From positions 4,168,001 through 4,232,000 of the forward strand of contig NZ_CP053346.1 of NCBI RefSeq assembly GCF_013113735.1: DNA of 64,000 nucleotides, read 5' to 3'. A model generated the notes under the pieces. It made no database searches. It saw nothing but the letters and a program-made list of their open reading frames with translations, and had not been told where the DNA came from. The DNA comes from Sphingomonas sp. AP4-R1 (lineage in GTDB: Bacteria > Pseudomonadota > Alphaproteobacteria > Sphingomonadales > Sphingomonadaceae). Made by a program: the position numbers and the translations under genes. Below are positions 33,741-42,629 of the stretch, one piece after another (within the stretch, counting starts at the first letter, position 1; every line of letters starts with the position of its first letter).

Positions 33741-35175
33741 TCTCCGCATGGCGCTGAAGGCGCTCACCCAGAACAAGCTGCAGGCGATCCTCACCCTGCT
33801 GGGCATGAGCGTGGGCGTGGCGATGGTGGTGATCGTCTCCGGCCTCGGCCTCGGCGCGCAGCAGCGCATCGAAAGCCAGATAGAGAGCGCCGGCCCCACG
33901 CGCATCACGATCAAGCCCGGCAATTTCACGCCGTCCGCGATCGACAGCAGCGGCCAGCAGGATAGCGGCGGCGGCGAACAGGGCGAAGGCTCGGTCGTGG
34001 CCAATGGCGATACCAGCGCCAATGTCGACATGTCGCAGAGCGCGGCCATCGTCGATGCCCGCCGCCGGAGCACCGCGCCCAAAAAGACCGAGTTCAAGAC
34101 CCCGCCCACGCCGATCGACGCAGCGCAGGTGGCGGCCCTGAGCAAGATTGCCGGTGTGAAGTCGATCGCAGGACAGATGGAGGGCAATGCCAGCCTCGAT
34201 GCCGGTTCGCCGCTGCCCACCGCGATCCTGCGCGTCTCCGGTTTCGATGCGGCCTGGCCGGACATGACCGGCTGGAAGCTGCTCGAAGGCCGCCTGCCCA
34301 GCGCCGGCGAGCATGAGAGCGGCGCGCCCGTGATGCTCGTCACCCCCGCCATCGCCAAGCGCCTGTGGCCGGACGACGCCTCGGCGGTCGGCAAGACCGT
34401 GCCGATGAGCGGCAAGCCGGTGAAGGTCGTCGGCGTGATCGGTACGTCCGAGAAAGCGGGCAGCTCGATCGTCGTGCCGACCGTCTATCTGCCGAACAAG
34501 CTGGCGGGCGCGCTGCTCGGCCGTACCAGCTATGACACGGTCACGATCCGCACCCAGTCGATCGGCGTCACCACCCAGGTCAACAAGGCCGTGACCGAAG
34601 AGCTTCGCAAGCTGCACGGTCTGGGCGAGGGCTGGGCGAACGATTTCCGCGCCGAGACGCAGAGCAACGGCGCGCTGCCCGGCATGGGCTCAGATCCGCG
34701 CCTCGCGCGGGCCGTCCACTCCAACTCGGCCGGCTTCGAGCAGACCTCGTGGGAGGAGATGGCCAAGAGCCTGCGTCAGGCGGGCCGCACCTTCTCCTAC
34801 CTGCTGGGCGGCGCGGCGGCGGTGTCGCTGCTCGTCGGCGGGATCGGCGTGATGAACATCATGCTGGTGTCGGTGGCGGCGCGCACCCGCGAGATCGGGC
34901 TGCGCATGGCGCTGGGCGCCCGCACGCAGGACGTAATGGTCCAGTTCCTCGTCGAGGCGGTGACGCTCGCGGCACTGGGCGGGCTGATCGGCATCGCGCT
35001 CGGCAGTATCGGCCTTTACGTGACCGAACACGGCTTCCACACCGCCACCGCCGTCTCGCCGATCATGATGTTCGTCGCCGTCGCGATGGCCGCCATCACC
35101 GGCATCGCCTTCGGCTTCGGGCCCGCGCGGCGCGCTTCGCTGCTCGATCCCGTCATCGCGCTGAAATCGGAATGA
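33730..35175 (+). CDS. MacB-type (FtsX-like) permease 2
   Basis: A 481-residue permease with the same helix layout: first helix about 18-42, then SYLLGGAAAVSLLVGGIGVMNIMLVSVAARTREIGLRMALGARTQDV and the closing PARRASLLDPVIALKSE. The start of the periplasmic domain carries a low-complexity stretch rich in Ser, Gln, Gly and Asp (about residues 75-115), unlike permeases 1 and 3. It overlaps the small periplasmic gene by 11 bases and is followed after 49 bases by permease 3. It probably pairs with one of the other permeases, as LolC does with LolE. Confidence 0.9.
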   Translation: MLTNLRMALKALTQNKLQAILTLLGMSVGVAMVVIVSGLGLGAQQRIESQIESAGPTRITIKPGNFTPSAIDSSGQQDSGGGEQGEGSVVANGDTSANVDMSQSAAIVDARRRSTAPKKTEFKTPPTPIDAAQVAALSKIAGVKSIAGQMEGNASLDAGSPLPTAILRVSGFDAAWPDMTGWKLLEGRLPSAGEHESGAPVMLVTPAIAKRLWPDDASAVGKTVPMSGKPVKVVGVIGTSEKAGSSIVVPTVYLPNKLAGALLGRTSYDTVTIRTQSIGVTTQVNKAVTEELRKLHGLGEGWANDFRAETQSNGALPGMGSDPRLARAVHSNSAGFEQTSWEEMAKSLRQAGRTFSYLLGGAAAVSLLVGGIGVMNIMLVSVAARTREIGLRMALGARTQDVMVQFLVEAVTLAALGGLIGIALGSIGLYVTEHGFHTATAVSPIMMFVAVAMAAITGIAFGFGPARRASLLDPVIALKSE

Positions 35176-35224
35176 CGATGCGCTTTTTCCTCTCCACGCC
35201 TGCCTGCCCCGAACGGAGGTTCCC

Positions 35225-36559
35225 ATGTTCGCGCTGATGCCCGTCAATATCCGGCTCGCGCTCCGCTCGCTCAGCCGCAATCGGCTGCGGACGCTGCTCA
35301 CTATGCTCGGCATGATCATCGGCGTCGCGGCGGTGCTCACGATGGTCGCGCTCGGCACGGGCGCACGCGCCTCGGTCGAGGGTGAGGTCAGCTCGGCCGG
35401 CACCAAGCTCGTCTTCGTCCACTCGGGCAACTACACGCGCGGCGGCCAGAGCGTCGGCATCGAAGAGGGTGGCGGCGGCGCCGATACGCTCACGATCGCG
35501 GACATGAACGCGATCAGGGACGGCGTCGAAGGCATCAAATATATCAGCCCCGCCGTCCAGACGCGCACCAGCGTCACCGTCGGCGCGAGCAAGGCCTTCG
35601 CCAAGATCGAGGGCGTCGGCGTCGATTTTGCGAAAGCCTATTCGTGGGATCTGAAGTCCGGGAAGATGTTCGAGGACAATGCGAACCAGGCCGTGATCGG
35701 CCGCGCGCTGGCCGATCAGCTGTTCGGCAAGGATTCGAACCCGGTCGGCAAATCGATGCAGATCCGCGACCAGAGCTTCGAGATCGTCGGCGTCACCTCC
35801 GGCGAATCCGAAGACCATAAGGACTCGGTCTTCATCCCCTATCAGAAGCTCCAGATGGCGCTGCAGATGGGCAATATCAGCGAGATCGTGATCGCCGCCG
35901 AAAAGGCCGGCGAGGCCTCGCGCGTCGGCGAGGACGTGAAGAAGATCCTTCGCCAGCGCCACGGCCAGGGCAATGGCAAGGCCGCGTCCTACCTTTCGGC
36001 GCAGGCCGGCTCGGCGGGCTCGGTCGACGACTTCACCGTGCAGACGCAGGCCGCGCAGGCGCTGACCAAGGGCCTCTACACCCCGGCCGCCGCCTTCGCG
36101 CTCGCCAACCTGCCGAAGCTCGACGAGGTCAATCTCTCGGAGATGGCCGATACGCTCGACCATGCCAGCGACACGATGACGGCCCTGCTCGCCTCGATCG
36201 CGGGCGTGTCGCTGATCGTCGGCGGCATCGGCATCATGAACATCATGCTCGTCTCGGTGACGGAGCGGACCCGCGAGATCGGCCTGCGCATCGCCAGCGG
36301 CGCGCATACCAGCGACGTCGCGATGCAGTTCCTGGTCGAGGCGGTGACGCTCTCCGTGATCGGCGGCATCATCGGTCTGGTGCTGGGCCTCGTCGCCTCG
36401 CGCGTGATCGGCTGGTCGCTCGCCTGGCCGGTGAGCGTGTCGTTCGGCGCGATGGCGCTGGCGATGGGCATCTCCGCGCTCGTCGGTCTGGTCTTCGGCA
36501 GCTATCCGGCGCGCCGCGCCTCGCTGCTCGATCCGATCGACGCGCTCCGCACCGAATAA
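35225..36559 (+). CDS. MacB-type (FtsX-like) permease 3
   Basis: A 444-residue permease closest to ordinary MacB permease halves. The first helix is in LTMLGMIIGVAAVLTMVALG; the periplasmic domain includes GVGVDFAKAYSWDLKSGKMF and QAVIGRALADQLFG; the C-terminal helices start at SLIVGGIGIMNIMLVSVTERTREIGLRIASGA; and it ends YPARRASLLDPIDALRTE. It has a GGAGG-type ribosome binding site just before 35225. Homo- or heterodimers with permeases 1 and 2 are both possible. Confidence 0.91.
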   Translation: MFALMPVNIRLALRSLSRNRLRTLLTMLGMIIGVAAVLTMVALGTGARASVEGEVSSAGTKLVFVHSGNYTRGGQSVGIEEGGGGADTLTIADMNAIRDGVEGIKYISPAVQTRTSVTVGASKAFAKIEGVGVDFAKAYSWDLKSGKMFEDNANQAVIGRALADQLFGKDSNPVGKSMQIRDQSFEIVGVTSGESEDHKDSVFIPYQKLQMALQMGNISEIVIAAEKAGEASRVGEDVKKILRQRHGQGNGKAASYLSAQAGSAGSVDDFTVQTQAAQALTKGLYTPAAAFALANLPKLDEVNLSEMADTLDHASDTMTALLASIAGVSLIVGGIGIMNIMLVSVTERTREIGLRIASGAHTSDVAMQFLVEAVTLSVIGGIIGLVLGLVASRVIGWSLAWPVSVSFGAMALAMGISALVGLVFGSYPARRASLLDPIDALRTE

Positions 36560-36585
36560 GCTCTGGAATAAGGGGAGCGCGAACC

Positions 36586-37950
36586 TTGGCGAGCCAGTTC
36601 GCCCTCCCCCCGCGCCGCATGAACCAACGTCGGGTTGTCATCGTCGCAGGCGTGGTCCTGCTGCTGCTCGCGGTGCTCGCCGCGTTCCGGCTGGGCGTGC
36701 CCTCGCCGCTCGCTCCCGCCGATCCGGTCGAGGCGCAGGCGCGACGCTTCGTGGAACTCGCCCTCGCCTTCGGCCAGACCGACGAGAAGGAGGTCGATGC
36801 CTATTTCGGCCCGGATTCCCTGCGCCCCAAGGCCGATGCCAAGGTGCCGTCGCTGGACGATCTCCAGCGCGACCTGACGACGCTCGCCGTCGATATCGCC
36901 GCCGATCCCGGCCCCGTCACACCGCGCCGCACCCGCCTCGCCAGCCGCGTCGCCCACCTGCAGGCGCTGATCGGCACGATCCAGAAACCGCGCAGCCTCT
37001 CGTTCGATGAAGAAGCCAGGCGCGTCTACGGGATCGATCCGGCACCGGTCGACGCAGCGGCCATGGCCCGCGCTGTCGCCGAACTCGGCCGACTCCTGCC
37101 CGGTCGCGGCCCGCTCGCGGCACGGGTCGACGCGTTTCGCGCGCGCTATGTGATCCCCGAGGACAAGCGCGAGGCCCTCTTCGATCGCGCCCTCGGGGAA
37201 TGCCGCCGTCGCACGCGCGCGCATTGGCCGTTGCCCTCGACCGAGCGCGTCGATGTCGAGTGGACCACCAGCGTCGACGCCGCCTGGCATCGCTACCGTG
37301 GCAACTATCACAGCCAGCTGCAGATCAATCCCCAGGCGGTAGCCTTCCTGGGATCGGCGATCGATGTCGCCTGCCATGAGGCCTATCCCGGCCATCATGC
37401 GCAGTTCGTGATGCAGACGCTGGCGGCGCGGCCCAACGGGCTCCCGATCGAGGAGCGCGTGGTGCTGCTTCGCTCGCCCGATTCCATGTTCCGCGAGGGC
37501 GCGGCCAATTATGGCGTGGACCTCGCTTTCCCCCCTGCCGACCGGCTCGCCTTCGAGCGGGACGTCCTGTTTCCGCTGGCCGGTTTCCCGGCCACCGACG
37601 CCGCCAGGTTCGAGAAGGTCCGCGCGCTGATCGACGTGCTGGCGCCGGCCACCGCGCCGATCCTGCGCGATTACCGCGACGGCCGGATCACCGCCGATGC
37701 CGCTGCTGCAGCCCTCCAGCGCGACGCGCTCGTCTCCAGCCCGCAGGCTCTGCTCGGCTTCGTCGACCAGTTGGGCGCCTATGCGCTGGGTTACACGGTC
37801 GCACGGGACTGGGTGGCCGACCGCGTCGCCGCCGCCGCCGGCAAGGACGGCGATCGCTGGGCCGTCCTCAAAACCTATGTCGCGGCGCCGGGAATGCCGT
37901 CCAGCCCACCCCCTTCCACGCCCACCCCTTCCACGAAGGACAAGCCATGA
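36586..37950 (+). CDS. membrane-anchored DUF885 metallopeptidase-like protein
   Basis: A 454-residue protein with an N-terminal membrane anchor (about residues 18-35) and a large periplasmic domain. The zinc motif ACHEAYPGHHAQF (HExxPGHH) and the later MFREGAANYGVD (equivalent of the family's EGWAxY) identify the DUF885 family of helical metallopeptidases. I chose the TTG at 36586 because it has an AGGGGAG ribosome binding site; the ATG at 36619 has none. Unlike the M20-like copies upstream, its catalytic motif looks intact. It is linked to the DUF305 gene by an ATGA overlap. Confidence 0.82.
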   Translation: MASQFALPPRRMNQRRVVIVAGVVLLLLAVLAAFRLGVPSPLAPADPVEAQARRFVELALAFGQTDEKEVDAYFGPDSLRPKADAKVPSLDDLQRDLTTLAVDIAADPGPVTPRRTRLASRVAHLQALIGTIQKPRSLSFDEEARRVYGIDPAPVDAAAMARAVAELGRLLPGRGPLAARVDAFRARYVIPEDKREALFDRALGECRRRTRAHWPLPSTERVDVEWTTSVDAAWHRYRGNYHSQLQINPQAVAFLGSAIDVACHEAYPGHHAQFVMQTLAARPNGLPIEERVVLLRSPDSMFREGAANYGVDLAFPPADRLAFERDVLFPLAGFPATDAARFEKVRALIDVLAPATAPILRDYRDGRITADAAAAALQRDALVSSPQALLGFVDQLGAYALGYTVARDWVADRVAAAAGKDGDRWAVLKTYVAAPGMPSSPPPSTPTPSTKDKP

Positions 37951-38357
37951 TCCACCCGTCCCGCCTGATCCCGCAGCGCCTGCTCGTGCTGGCGACGCTG
38001 GCACTCGCGGCTTGTTCTTCCGGCGCGGAAGCCCCCAAGGCGATGCACCCCGCCGAGGCCGCCTATCTGAAGGCCAACGACAAGGCGATGGCGGCGATGA
38101 TGTCCGGCATGGAGGTGAAGCCGACCGGCGATGTCGATCGCGATTTCGCCCTGATGATGATCCCGCACCATCAGGGCGCGATCGACATGGCGCAGGCGCT
38201 GCTGAAATATGGCAAGAACGAGGAGCTGCGCGAGCTGGCCCGCAACATCGTCCAGAAGCAGGCCGAGGAGATCGCCCTGATGCGCCGCGTCGCCGGCGAC
38301 ATGCCCGCCGCCGCGTCGGAGAGCCATATGGACATGTCGCACGGCCATTCGATGTAA
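37947..38357 (+). CDS. DUF305 lipoprotein
   Basis: A 136-residue DUF305 protein. The signal ends ALAACSS, a lipobox. The family signature MMIPHHQGAIDMAQALL is complete, and the tail ESHMDMSHGHSM is Met/His-rich, as in copper-handling proteins. DUF305 proteins are four-helix, ferritin-like and often sit near copper-resistance genes. It is the last gene of the run that starts at 24072, coupled to the DUF885 gene. The copper link is family association, not shown here. Confidence 0.85.
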   Translation: MIHPSRLIPQRLLVLATLALAACSSGAEAPKAMHPAEAAYLKANDKAMAAMMSGMEVKPTGDVDRDFALMMIPHHQGAIDMAQALLKYGKNEELRELARNIVQKQAEEIALMRRVAGDMPAAASESHMDMSHGHSM

Positions 38358-38373
38358 GGCCGAACGCGACCTG

Positions 38374-39267
38374 TTAGCCGTCCCCCTCGCGCAGCATCCG
38401 GATGAAGGAGCGCGCGATCGTCGAGGGTTCCCCCGCCCGGATCAGCCACAGACGGCTGACGGCGTTTTCCGCGGCGATGGGACGATAGACGACGCCATCC
38501 ACCTTCAGCGCGCGCAAAGATTGGGTGACGATGGTGACGCCGAACCCGGCCGCCACGAGACCGAGCATCGAGCCCAGCCCGTTCACCTCCTGCACCGTCC
38601 GCAGCTTACGGCCTTCGCGCGCAAACAGCAGATCGACCTGGTCGTTGAAGCCACCGCCCGCGTCGTTCGAGAACATCACGAACGGCTGATCGGCGACGTC
38701 GTCGATCGTGAGCGGCCTGTCTTCCCGTGCCAGAGGGTGATCGTCACGCAGACCGATCAGCATCGCCTCCTCGTGCACGAGACCCGACACGAACGCGCCG
38801 GGCAGGATCGGGCGATCGTTGCTGCGGATGAACCCCACTTCCAACTGGCCTTCGCGCAGCTGTGAGAATTGCGCCTCCCGGCTCAGTTCCTTCAGCGTCA
38901 TGTGGATCGCGGGATGCTCGGCCCGGAAGCGGGCGAACGTGCCGGAAACGAGCGGCACGAACGGCACCGAACTGACGAAGCCGATCGCCAGTTCGCCCTC
39001 CTCGCCCTGCTGGATGCGACGGGCGACATCCACGGCGTGCAGCGCCTGATCCAGCGTGCGCCGCGCCTCGATCAGGAAGATCGCGCCCGCATCCGTCAGA
39101 CGGACGCGGCGGCTGGTGCGATCGAACAGCTCGATACCCAATTCGTCTTCCAGCGCGCGGATCTGCTGGCTCAGCGGCGGCTGGGAAATGCCGAGCTTCA
39201 GCGCCGCCCGGCCGAAATGCAGCTCTTCCGCGACGCGCACGAAATAGCGGAGGTGGCGAAGCTCCAT
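38374..39267 (-). CDS. LysR family transcriptional regulator
   Basis: A 297-residue LysR regulator. The winged helix-turn-helix is MELRHLRYFVRVAEELHFGRAALKLGISQPPLSQQIRALE, a near-consensus LysR opening. The effector domain includes LAIGFVSSVPFVPLV and a C-terminal GLGSMLGLVAAGFGVTIV. It is divergent from the RND efflux operon with 173 bases between, so it most likely controls that operon and itself. The inducer is unknown; BenM/CatM-like regulators look similar at this level. It converges on the DUF305 gene with only 16 bases between stops. Confidence 0.9.
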   Translation of the reverse strand: MELRHLRYFVRVAEELHFGRAALKLGISQPPLSQQIRALEDELGIELFDRTSRRVRLTDAGAIFLIEARRTLDQALHAVDVARRIQQGEEGELAIGFVSSVPFVPLVSGTFARFRAEHPAIHMTLKELSREAQFSQLREGQLEVGFIRSNDRPILPGAFVSGLVHEEAMLIGLRDDHPLAREDRPLTIDDVADQPFVMFSNDAGGGFNDQVDLLFAREGRKLRTVQEVNGLGSMLGLVAAGFGVTIVTQSLRALKVDGVVYRPIAAENAVSRLWLIRAGEPSTIARSFIRMLREGDG

Positions 39268-39329
39268 CAGATCAGGTCGTAAAACATATCAATCGAGCCG
39301 TATCATATATTTGAGCAAAGGCGAATGAT

Positions 39330-39350
39330 GGTGCAATGCACAATTGTACC
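39330..39350. promoter_or_regulatory. candidate LysR operator between regulator and RND operon
   Basis: GGTGCAATG at 39330-39338 and AATTGTACC at 39342-39350 form an imperfect palindrome, 7 of 9 positions matching, around CAC. The spacing and TGGT...ACCA ends fit a LysR-type binding site located near the middle of the divergent promoter region. Confidence 0.4.
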
Positions 39351-39440
39351 AATTAGTATGGTTACGTTCGAAATCGCTATATGCTCCGTCCGGAGCTGGC
39401 CCCTCCGGCCTGGCGATCGCCTTGGAGTCGACGAGCGCAG

Positions 39441-42400
39441 ATGATCGGCATCGTTAAGGTCGCACTGTCGCGTCCTCTCACCTTCATCGTCATGGCCGTG
39501 CTGATCCTGATCGCCGGCATCGGCGCCGCTTTGCGAACGCCGGTGGACATTTTCCCCGACATCCGCGTGCCGGTGATCGCCACCGCCTGGCAATATGCGG
39601 GCCTGTCGCCGAACGAGATGGACGGCCGCCTGATCACGCCGTTCGAGCGCATGCTGACGACGACGGTGAACGACATCGAGCATGTCGAGAGCCAGTCGAT
39701 GCAAGGCATCGGCATCGTGAAGATCTATCTCCAGCCCGGTGCCGACGTCCGCACCGCCACCGCGCAGGTGACCGCCGTCTCGCAGACCGCGCTCCGCCAG
39801 ATGCCGGTCGGCACGCAGCCGCCGCTGGTGCTGAATTTCAGCGCTTCGACCGTGCCGATCATCCAGATCGCGCTTTCGGGCAAGGGCCTGTCCGAGCAGC
39901 AATTGTTCGATACCGCGCAGAACCAGATCCGCCCGCAGCTCGTGACCGTGCGCGGCGCGGCGATGCCCTATCCGTTCGGCGGCCGTCAGCGTCAGGTGCA
40001 GGTGGATATCGATCCTCAGGCACTGCAGGCACGCGGCCTTTCTGCGCAGGACGTGGGCGCCGCCATCGCCTCGCAGAACCAGATCAATCCCGCCGGCTTC
40101 GTCAAGATCGGCACGTTCCAGTATAATGTGAAGCTGAACAACGCGCCCGCATCGGTGGAAGCGTTGAACGACCTGCCCGTGAAGGTGGTCGACGGCGCCA
40201 CCATCTACATGCGCGACGTGGCGCACGTGCGCGACGGATCGGGCCCGCAGACCAATGTCGTGCGCGTCGACGGCCGCCGTTCGGTGCTGATGACCGTGCT
40301 GAAGAACGGCTCCACCTCCACCCTCTCGATCATCCAGGGCGTCAAGGACAAGCTGCCGCAGGCGCTGATCGGCCTGCCGCCGACGCTGGAAGCCAAGCCC
40401 ATCGGCGATCAGTCGCTGTTCGTGGAAGCCGCCGTGTCGGGCGTGGTCCGCGAAGGCGCCATCGCTGCCGCGCTGACCAGCCTCATGATCCTGCTGTTCC
40501 TCGGATCGTGGCGCTCGACGGTGATCATCGCACTCTCCATCCCGCTGGCGGTGCTGGCGGCGGTCTTCGCGCTCTCGGCCACGGGCCAGACGCTGAACGT
40601 GATGACGCTGGGCGGCCTCGCGCTCGCCGTCGGCATCCTGGTCGACGACGCGACGGTGACGATCGAGAACATCAACTGGCATCTCGAACAGGGCAAGGGC
40701 GTCACCGAGGCGATCCTCGACGGCGCGGCGCAGATCGTGACGCCGGCCTTCGTCTCGCTGCTCTGCATCTGCATCGTGTTCGTGCCGATGTTCGCGCTGC
40801 CCGGCGTGGCCGGCTTCCTGTTCGTGCCGATGGCGCTTTCGGTGGTCTTCGCGATGATCGCCTCGTTCATCCTGTCGCGTACGCTCGTGCCGACGATGGC
40901 GATGTATCTGCTGAAGCCGCATGCGCAGGGCGAGGACGCCCACGCGTCGCAGTCGAACAATCCGCTGGCACGCTTCCAGCGCGGCTTCGAACGGCAGTTC
41001 GAGAAGGTCCGCCGCACCTATGTCAGCTATCTCGGGTTGGCGCTGAATCACCGCAAGCCGTTCATCATCGGCTTTCTCGCGATCGTGATCCTGTCGATGG
41101 GGCTCGTCCCCTTCCTCGGCCGCAACTTCTTCCCCGCGGTCGATGCCGGCCAGATCATGATCCACATGCGCGCGCCGGTCGGCACCCGCATCGAGGAAAG
41201 CGCCGCCGCCTTCGACCGCGTCGAAACCCGGATCCGCGAGCTGATCCCGGCCGAGGAGCTGGTGACGATGACCGACAATATCGGTCTGCCGGTCAGCTCG
41301 ATCAACACGACCTACAACAATTCGGGCACGATCGGCCCGCAGGACGGCGACATCCTCATCACCCTCTCCGAGGATCACAAGCCGACCGCGGACTATGTGA
41401 AAAAACTGCGGACGGAGCTGGCCAGGAGCTTCCCCGGATCGACCTTCGCGTTCCTGCCGGCGGACATCACCAGCCAGATCCTGAACTTCGGTGCGCCTGC
41501 CCCGATCGACATCCAGGTTTCCGGCCGCAAGAATAGCGACAATGCCGAATATGCGGCCAAGATCCTGCGCGCGATCCGCACCGTGCCCGGCATCGCCGAC
41601 ACGCGCATCCAGCAGACGGCGCGCTATCCGCAGCTGAACGTCGACATCGATCGCACCCGCGTCGGCCAATATGGCCTGACCGAGCGCGACGTGACGAACA
41701 GCCTCGGCACATCGCTGGCCGGCAGCTCGCAGACCGCGCCCGTCTTCTTCCTCAATCCGGATAACGGCGTGTCCTATTCGGTGGTCGCGCAGACGCCCGA
41801 ATATCAGCTGGGATCGATCGGGGATCTGTCCAACGTGCCGATCTCGGCAGCAGCCGGTACCGCGCCGACCCAGATCCTCGGCGGTCTGGGCCACATCTAC
41901 CGGACCAACACGTCGCCCGTGTCGAGCCACTACAACATCCAGCCGACGATCGACGTCTATGCGGCGACGCAGGATCGCGATCTCGGCGCGGTGGCCGGCG
42001 ACATCCAGAAGATCCTGAAGAAGCTGGACGCCGAGAAGCCGAAGGGCGTGACGGTCACGATCCGCGGCCAGTATGACACGATGAACACGGCCTTCACCGG
42101 CCTCGGCCTCGGCCTGGTCGGCGCGGTGGTGCTGATCTACCTGCTGATCGTCGTGAACTTCCAGAGCTGGCTCGATCCGTTCATCATCATCACGGCGCTG
42201 CCCGGCGCTCTGGCCGGTATCGTCTGGATGCTGTTCGCCACCGGCACCACCCTCTCGGTGCCGGCGCTGACCGGAGCGATCATGTGCATGGGCGTGGCGA
42301 CGGCCAACTCGATCCTGGTCGTCTCCTTCGCCCGCGAGCGGCTCGCCGAACTGGGCGACGCGACCAAGGCCGCGCTGGAAGCCGGAATGGTCCGCTTCCG

Positions 42401-42629
42401 CCCGGTGCTGATGACCGCGCTCGCCATGATCATCGGCATGTTGCCGATGGCGATGAGCATGGGCGAAGGCGGCGAACAGAATGCGCCGCTCGGCCGCGCC
42501 GTGATCGGCGGGCTCATCGTCGCCACCATCGCCACCCTGTTCTTCGTGCCCACGATCTTCGCCACCTTCCACAGCCGCCGCCACGCCAAGGACAGCGTCG
42601 CCGGCCAACCCGAGCTCGCCCGTGTCTGA
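39441..42629 (+). CDS. RND efflux pump, inner-membrane transporter
   Basis: A 1062-residue resistance-nodulation-division transporter, proton-driven and exporting substrates from periplasm or inner membrane. It shows the two-fold RND repeat. The first half has RTPVDIFPDIRVPVIATAWQ and the proton-relay helix GGLALAVGILVDDATVTIEN with the Asp pair; the second half ends in the MIIGMLPMAMSMGEGGEQNAPLGRAVIGG block. I started at the ATG at 39441; the frame is open 20 codons further up without membrane or RBS support. The adaptor gene overlaps its 3' end by 8 bases. Substrate unknown. Confidence 0.92.
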   Translation: MIGIVKVALSRPLTFIVMAVLILIAGIGAALRTPVDIFPDIRVPVIATAWQYAGLSPNEMDGRLITPFERMLTTTVNDIEHVESQSMQGIGIVKIYLQPGADVRTATAQVTAVSQTALRQMPVGTQPPLVLNFSASTVPIIQIALSGKGLSEQQLFDTAQNQIRPQLVTVRGAAMPYPFGGRQRQVQVDIDPQALQARGLSAQDVGAAIASQNQINPAGFVKIGTFQYNVKLNNAPASVEALNDLPVKVVDGATIYMRDVAHVRDGSGPQTNVVRVDGRRSVLMTVLKNGSTSTLSIIQGVKDKLPQALIGLPPTLEAKPIGDQSLFVEAAVSGVVREGAIAAALTSLMILLFLGSWRSTVIIALSIPLAVLAAVFALSATGQTLNVMTLGGLALAVGILVDDATVTIENINWHLEQGKGVTEAILDGAAQIVTPAFVSLLCICIVFVPMFALPGVAGFLFVPMALSVVFAMIASFILSRTLVPTMAMYLLKPHAQGEDAHASQSNNPLARFQRGFERQFEKVRRTYVSYLGLALNHRKPFIIGFLAIVILSMGLVPFLGRNFFPAVDAGQIMIHMRAPVGTRIEESAAAFDRVETRIRELIPAEELVTMTDNIGLPVSSINTTYNNSGTIGPQDGDILITLSEDHKPTADYVKKLRTELARSFPGSTFAFLPADITSQILNFGAPAPIDIQVSGRKNSDNAEYAAKILRAIRTVPGIADTRIQQTARYPQLNVDIDRTRVGQYGLTERDVTNSLGTSLAGSSQTAPVFFLNPDNGVSYSVVAQTPEYQLGSIGDLSNVPISAAAGTAPTQILGGLGHIYRTNTSPVSSHYNIQPTIDVYAATQDRDLGAVAGDIQKILKKLDAEKPKGVTVTIRGQYDTMNTAFTGLGLGLVGAVVLIYLLIVVNFQSWLDPFIIITALPGALAGIVWMLFATGTTLSVPALTGAIMCMGVATANSILVVSFARERLAELGDATKAALEAGMVRFRPVLMTALAMIIGMLPMAMSMGEGGEQNAPLGRAVIGGLIVATIATLFFVPTIFATFHSRRHAKDSVAGQPELARV

